DNA from: Paenibacillus taihuensis
GTDB lineage: Bacteria; Bacillota; Bacilli; Paenibacillales; Paenibacillaceae
Length of the DNA: 62,266 bases
Direction: 5' to 3'
Assembly: GCF_003386535.1 (NCBI RefSeq)
Contig: NZ_QTTN01000040.1
Coordinates: forward strand, 1 to 62,266
The position numbers and the translations under genes were made by a program. The notes under the pieces were generated by a model, which was not told the DNA's origin, made no database searches, and saw only the letters and a list, made by a program, of their open reading frames with translations. Below are positions 60,512 to 62,266 of the stretch, piece after piece (position 1 is the stretch's first letter; each line of letters begins with the position of its first letter).

Positions 60512-61522
60512 ATGAATACGAGGCTGCATCAATTCCGCACGAAAGCGATGAATACGAAGATTGAAGTGAAGTTCGCCGTAGAGCAGGAATCGAAAGCGCG
60601 CGGCATGGCGAGGTTCGCGGAGGACTGGTTCCAGAGAACGGAGCATCGCTTTACCCGCTTCCGGAAGGAGAGCGAGCTGAGCGAGCTGAACCGTCTCATT
60701 GGCGAGCGGTGCATGATCTCGGATGCGATGCTGGAGGTGCTGCTGCTGGCGGAGCATTACCGCTGCGAGACGGATGGGATATTCGATCCGTGTTTGCGGG
60801 AAGCGATAGAGGCTAGCGGCTATGACCGGTCATTCGAGCAATTGGCTGCGAGAGAGGCAACGGCGTCGAAGGCGAAGCTAGCGGCAAAGGCACGGGAGGC
60901 GGTGACAAAGATAGAGATCGACTCCCGCATGGAGATCGATTCTCGCATGAAGTCGGTCCTCCTTCACGCCCCGCTCGATTTGGGCGGCATCGTCAAAGGC
61001 TGGTCCGTGCAGCGGTTAGCCACCTATATGAAGCAAAAGCTTGCCGTCACGCAAGGACTCATTAACGCCGGAGGCGACCTCGCGGTATGGGGCGCGCCGG
61101 AATCCGACCCGTGGCTCAGCGCGATTGAGCATCCTTGGCAGGAAGGCGAAGATTACGGCGTCCTGGCGCTCTGGGATGGTGCGGCGGCAACATCGAGCAA
61201 GCTCGGACGGCGCTGGAGCGGAGCCGCTGGCAAGGAGCAGCATCATCTGCTCGATCCCCGGACGATGCAGCCGAGCAGCAGTGATGTTGACCAATGCACG
61301 GTGACGGGTCCGGATGCCGTCGCTTGTGAGATTTGGGCCAAGCTCATATGCATTGTTGGTGTGCAAGAAGGATTGGAACGCTTCATGAACAAGACGAAGC
61401 ATTATGAAGCGCTGGTGTTCGGAACGGATCGGCGTGTCCATTACTGCGGCAGCCGTGCATCCTTCGAGAGCACGGCCAAATGGCGGGATGTCTCCATCGA
61501 TCAAGCCCACTGGTTCGCATAG
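60512..61522 (+). CDS. apbE: FAD:protein FMN transferase (ApbE)
   Basis: A 336-residue ApbE-fold enzyme. Conserved parts are TRFRKESELSELNRL, TDGIFDPCLREAIEASGYDRS, DLGGIVKGWSVQRLA (near residue 155), GLINAGGDLAVWG and HLLDPRTMQP. It normally attaches FMN to Thr or Ser of membrane or secreted redox proteins. A short internal duplication (IDSRME-IDSRMK) lies near residue 140. It starts 31 bases after the small protein stop, in one operon. No lipobox is apparent, so location needs care. Confidence 0.88.
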   Translation: MNTRLHQFRTKAMNTKIEVKFAVEQESKARGMARFAEDWFQRTEHRFTRFRKESELSELNRLIGERCMISDAMLEVLLLAEHYRCETDGIFDPCLREAIEASGYDRSFEQLAAREATASKAKLAAKAREAVTKIEIDSRMEIDSRMKSVLLHAPLDLGGIVKGWSVQRLATYMKQKLAVTQGLINAGGDLAVWGAPESDPWLSAIEHPWQEGEDYGVLALWDGAAATSSKLGRRWSGAAGKEQHHLLDPRTMQPSSSDVDQCTVTGPDAVACEIWAKLICIVGVQEGLERFMNKTKHYEALVFGTDRRVHYCGSRASFESTAKWRDVSIDQAHWFA

Positions 61523-61542
61523 AAATGAGGTGATTTTGGAAC

Positions 61543-62145
61543 ATGAATGATTTTATCGTTAATTTGCCGACATGGCCGATCATCCGCTCGCTGGGTATCG
61601 CATCTTATGTGATGCTCGCGCTCGGCATCTGCCTCGGAATTCTATACAGCTTCCCCCAATGGTCGAGGGAGAGCAAAGCGGATATTTACAAGCTGCATAG
61701 CTTCCTGACGATTGGCGGTACTGCGGTCGGACTGATGCATGGCGTCTTTACTGTAATTGATACGTATATGCCTTTCTCTTGGCGGGAGCTTCTCGTTCCT
61801 TTTGCCGCTCAGAATCATCCTGTTCTGAATGGTCTCGGCATATTGGCGGCATACGGCATGCTGATCGTCATATTGACCACTGATCTGCGCAATAAGCTGA
61901 AGAAGAAGCTATGGTTTCTCATCCATCTGTCTTCCTACCCGATCTTCGTCATGGCTTTCATTCATGGCTACTTCCTCGGGACAGATACTTCGATGCCAGC
62001 TGTCCGGCTGCTCTATCTCGTTACCGCTGCAGCGGTCATTCTCCTCACGGTCGCGCGGGCATTCGTTCGCCGCACTGCACCGAAGAAGGGCAATGTTCCG
62101 GCGGCAAGTCGCAGCAGGAGCGGAAGCGGCAGCAGAAGTGCTTGA
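61543..62145 (+). CDS. Ferric-reductase-like transmembrane protein
   Basis: A 200-residue membrane protein with about six helices. His residues at KLHSFLTIGG, GLMHGVFTV, FLIHLSSYPIF and AFIHGYFLG suit two b-type hemes, as in the ferric-reductase-like/YedZ-MsrQ superfamily. It ends in an Arg/Ser/Gly-rich tail. It follows apbE by 20 bases, so the two form a unit in which flavinylation and transmembrane electron transfer are probably linked. Confidence 0.82.
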   Translation: MNDFIVNLPTWPIIRSLGIASYVMLALGICLGILYSFPQWSRESKADIYKLHSFLTIGGTAVGLMHGVFTVIDTYMPFSWRELLVPFAAQNHPVLNGLGILAAYGMLIVILTTDLRNKLKKKLWFLIHLSSYPIFVMAFIHGYFLGTDTSMPAVRLLYLVTAAAVILLTVARAFVRRTAPKKGNVPAASRSRSGSGSRSA

Positions 62146-62173
62146 ATCGTAAGAAAAGACCTTCCTGGTGAAG

Positions 62174-62266
62174 CAATGTCATTAAGTTAAGGTGTTGAAC
62201 CAAATATCTATGCAAAGGAGCAGGTTATCGAAAGATAGCCTGCTCCTTTTTTGCGTGAAAAAGAGT
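62174..62266. repeat. Right copy of 93-bp terminal inverted repeat
   Basis: Exact reverse complement of positions 2-94. It carries the same terminator hairpin, here in plus orientation after the ferric-reductase-like gene. See the left copy for interpretation. Confidence 0.9.
62217..62252 (+). terminator. Terminator of the apbE operon
   Basis: The 13-bp stem and 4-base loop of the inverted repeat, followed on the plus strand by six T residues, lie about 70 bases after the last stop codon. Confidence 0.8.

Overview
This 62 kb window looks like chromosomal DNA of a spore-forming, aerobic member of the Paenibacillaceae (Paenibacillus or a close relative). The basis is Bacillales-type ribosome binding sites with many TTG and GTG starts, a YhcN/YlaJ-type spore lipoprotein behind a forespore-like promoter, a Bacillus-type caa3 oxidase operon with CtaG, and many glycan-degradation genes each paired with an AraC, XylR-like, ROK or DeoR regulator. 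I see no rRNA, tRNA, prophage, insertion sequence or CRISPR-Cas. The outermost 93 bases at each end are perfect inverted copies of each other and carry a terminator hairpin.

Layout. 0-13 kb (mostly minus strand): an APH-fold kinase, a membrane diguanylate cyclase, a metallophosphoesterase, an orphan SUKH immunity protein, a GH38 alpha-mannosidase operon (with VOC and GNAT genes) next to a gutted YesM-type histidine kinase, a secreted coiled-coil protein, an OmpR-type two-component system, and a plus-strand MerR-GGDEF fusion. 13-28 kb: GH127 beta-L-arabinofuranosidase with a divergent AraC; a Gfo/Idh-PmoA-2-hydroxyacid dehydrogenase operon with a divergent XylR-like regulator; a Cys-type sulfatase divergent from its formylglycine-generating enzyme; a split chromate transporter divergent from a ROK repressor. 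28-36 kb: a DrrAB-type exporter with its TetR regulator, an ArsR/SulP/Cys-rich module, and a NatAB-like ABC exporter. 37-41 kb: glycolate oxidase GlcD-GlcF divergent from an FCD-type GntR regulator. 41-48 kb: a DeoR-controlled sugar operon (aldolase, Gfo/Idh dehydrogenase, PfkB kinase, D-lyxose isomerase, DUF4432 epimerase). 48-53 kb: the ctaCDEFG caa3 oxidase operon plus a DUF420 gene. 53-62 kb: spore lipoprotein, MarR-DoxX-pirin, GH4 glycosidase with AraC, a STAS-less SulP transporter, and an ApbE/ferric-reductase-like redox cassette.

The most unusual signal is in the intergenic DNA. Six arrays of short imperfect palindromes (about 4.7, 13.5, 17.1, 22.4, 36.5 and 41.3 kb) use different core sequences but the same geometry. 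Of 25 neighbouring-unit distances, 17 are exactly 51 bp, seven are 61-63 bp and one is 35 bp. The arrays sit at the 3' side of genes, four of them between convergent genes, and never in a divergent promoter region. I do not know a described element with this architecture. Several broken genes (YesM-type kinase, GabT, a zinc alcohol dehydrogenase, and a 67-codon reading frame with one amber codon) and several self-consistent operators (TetR, MarR, DeoR, ArsR, ROK) are also recorded.
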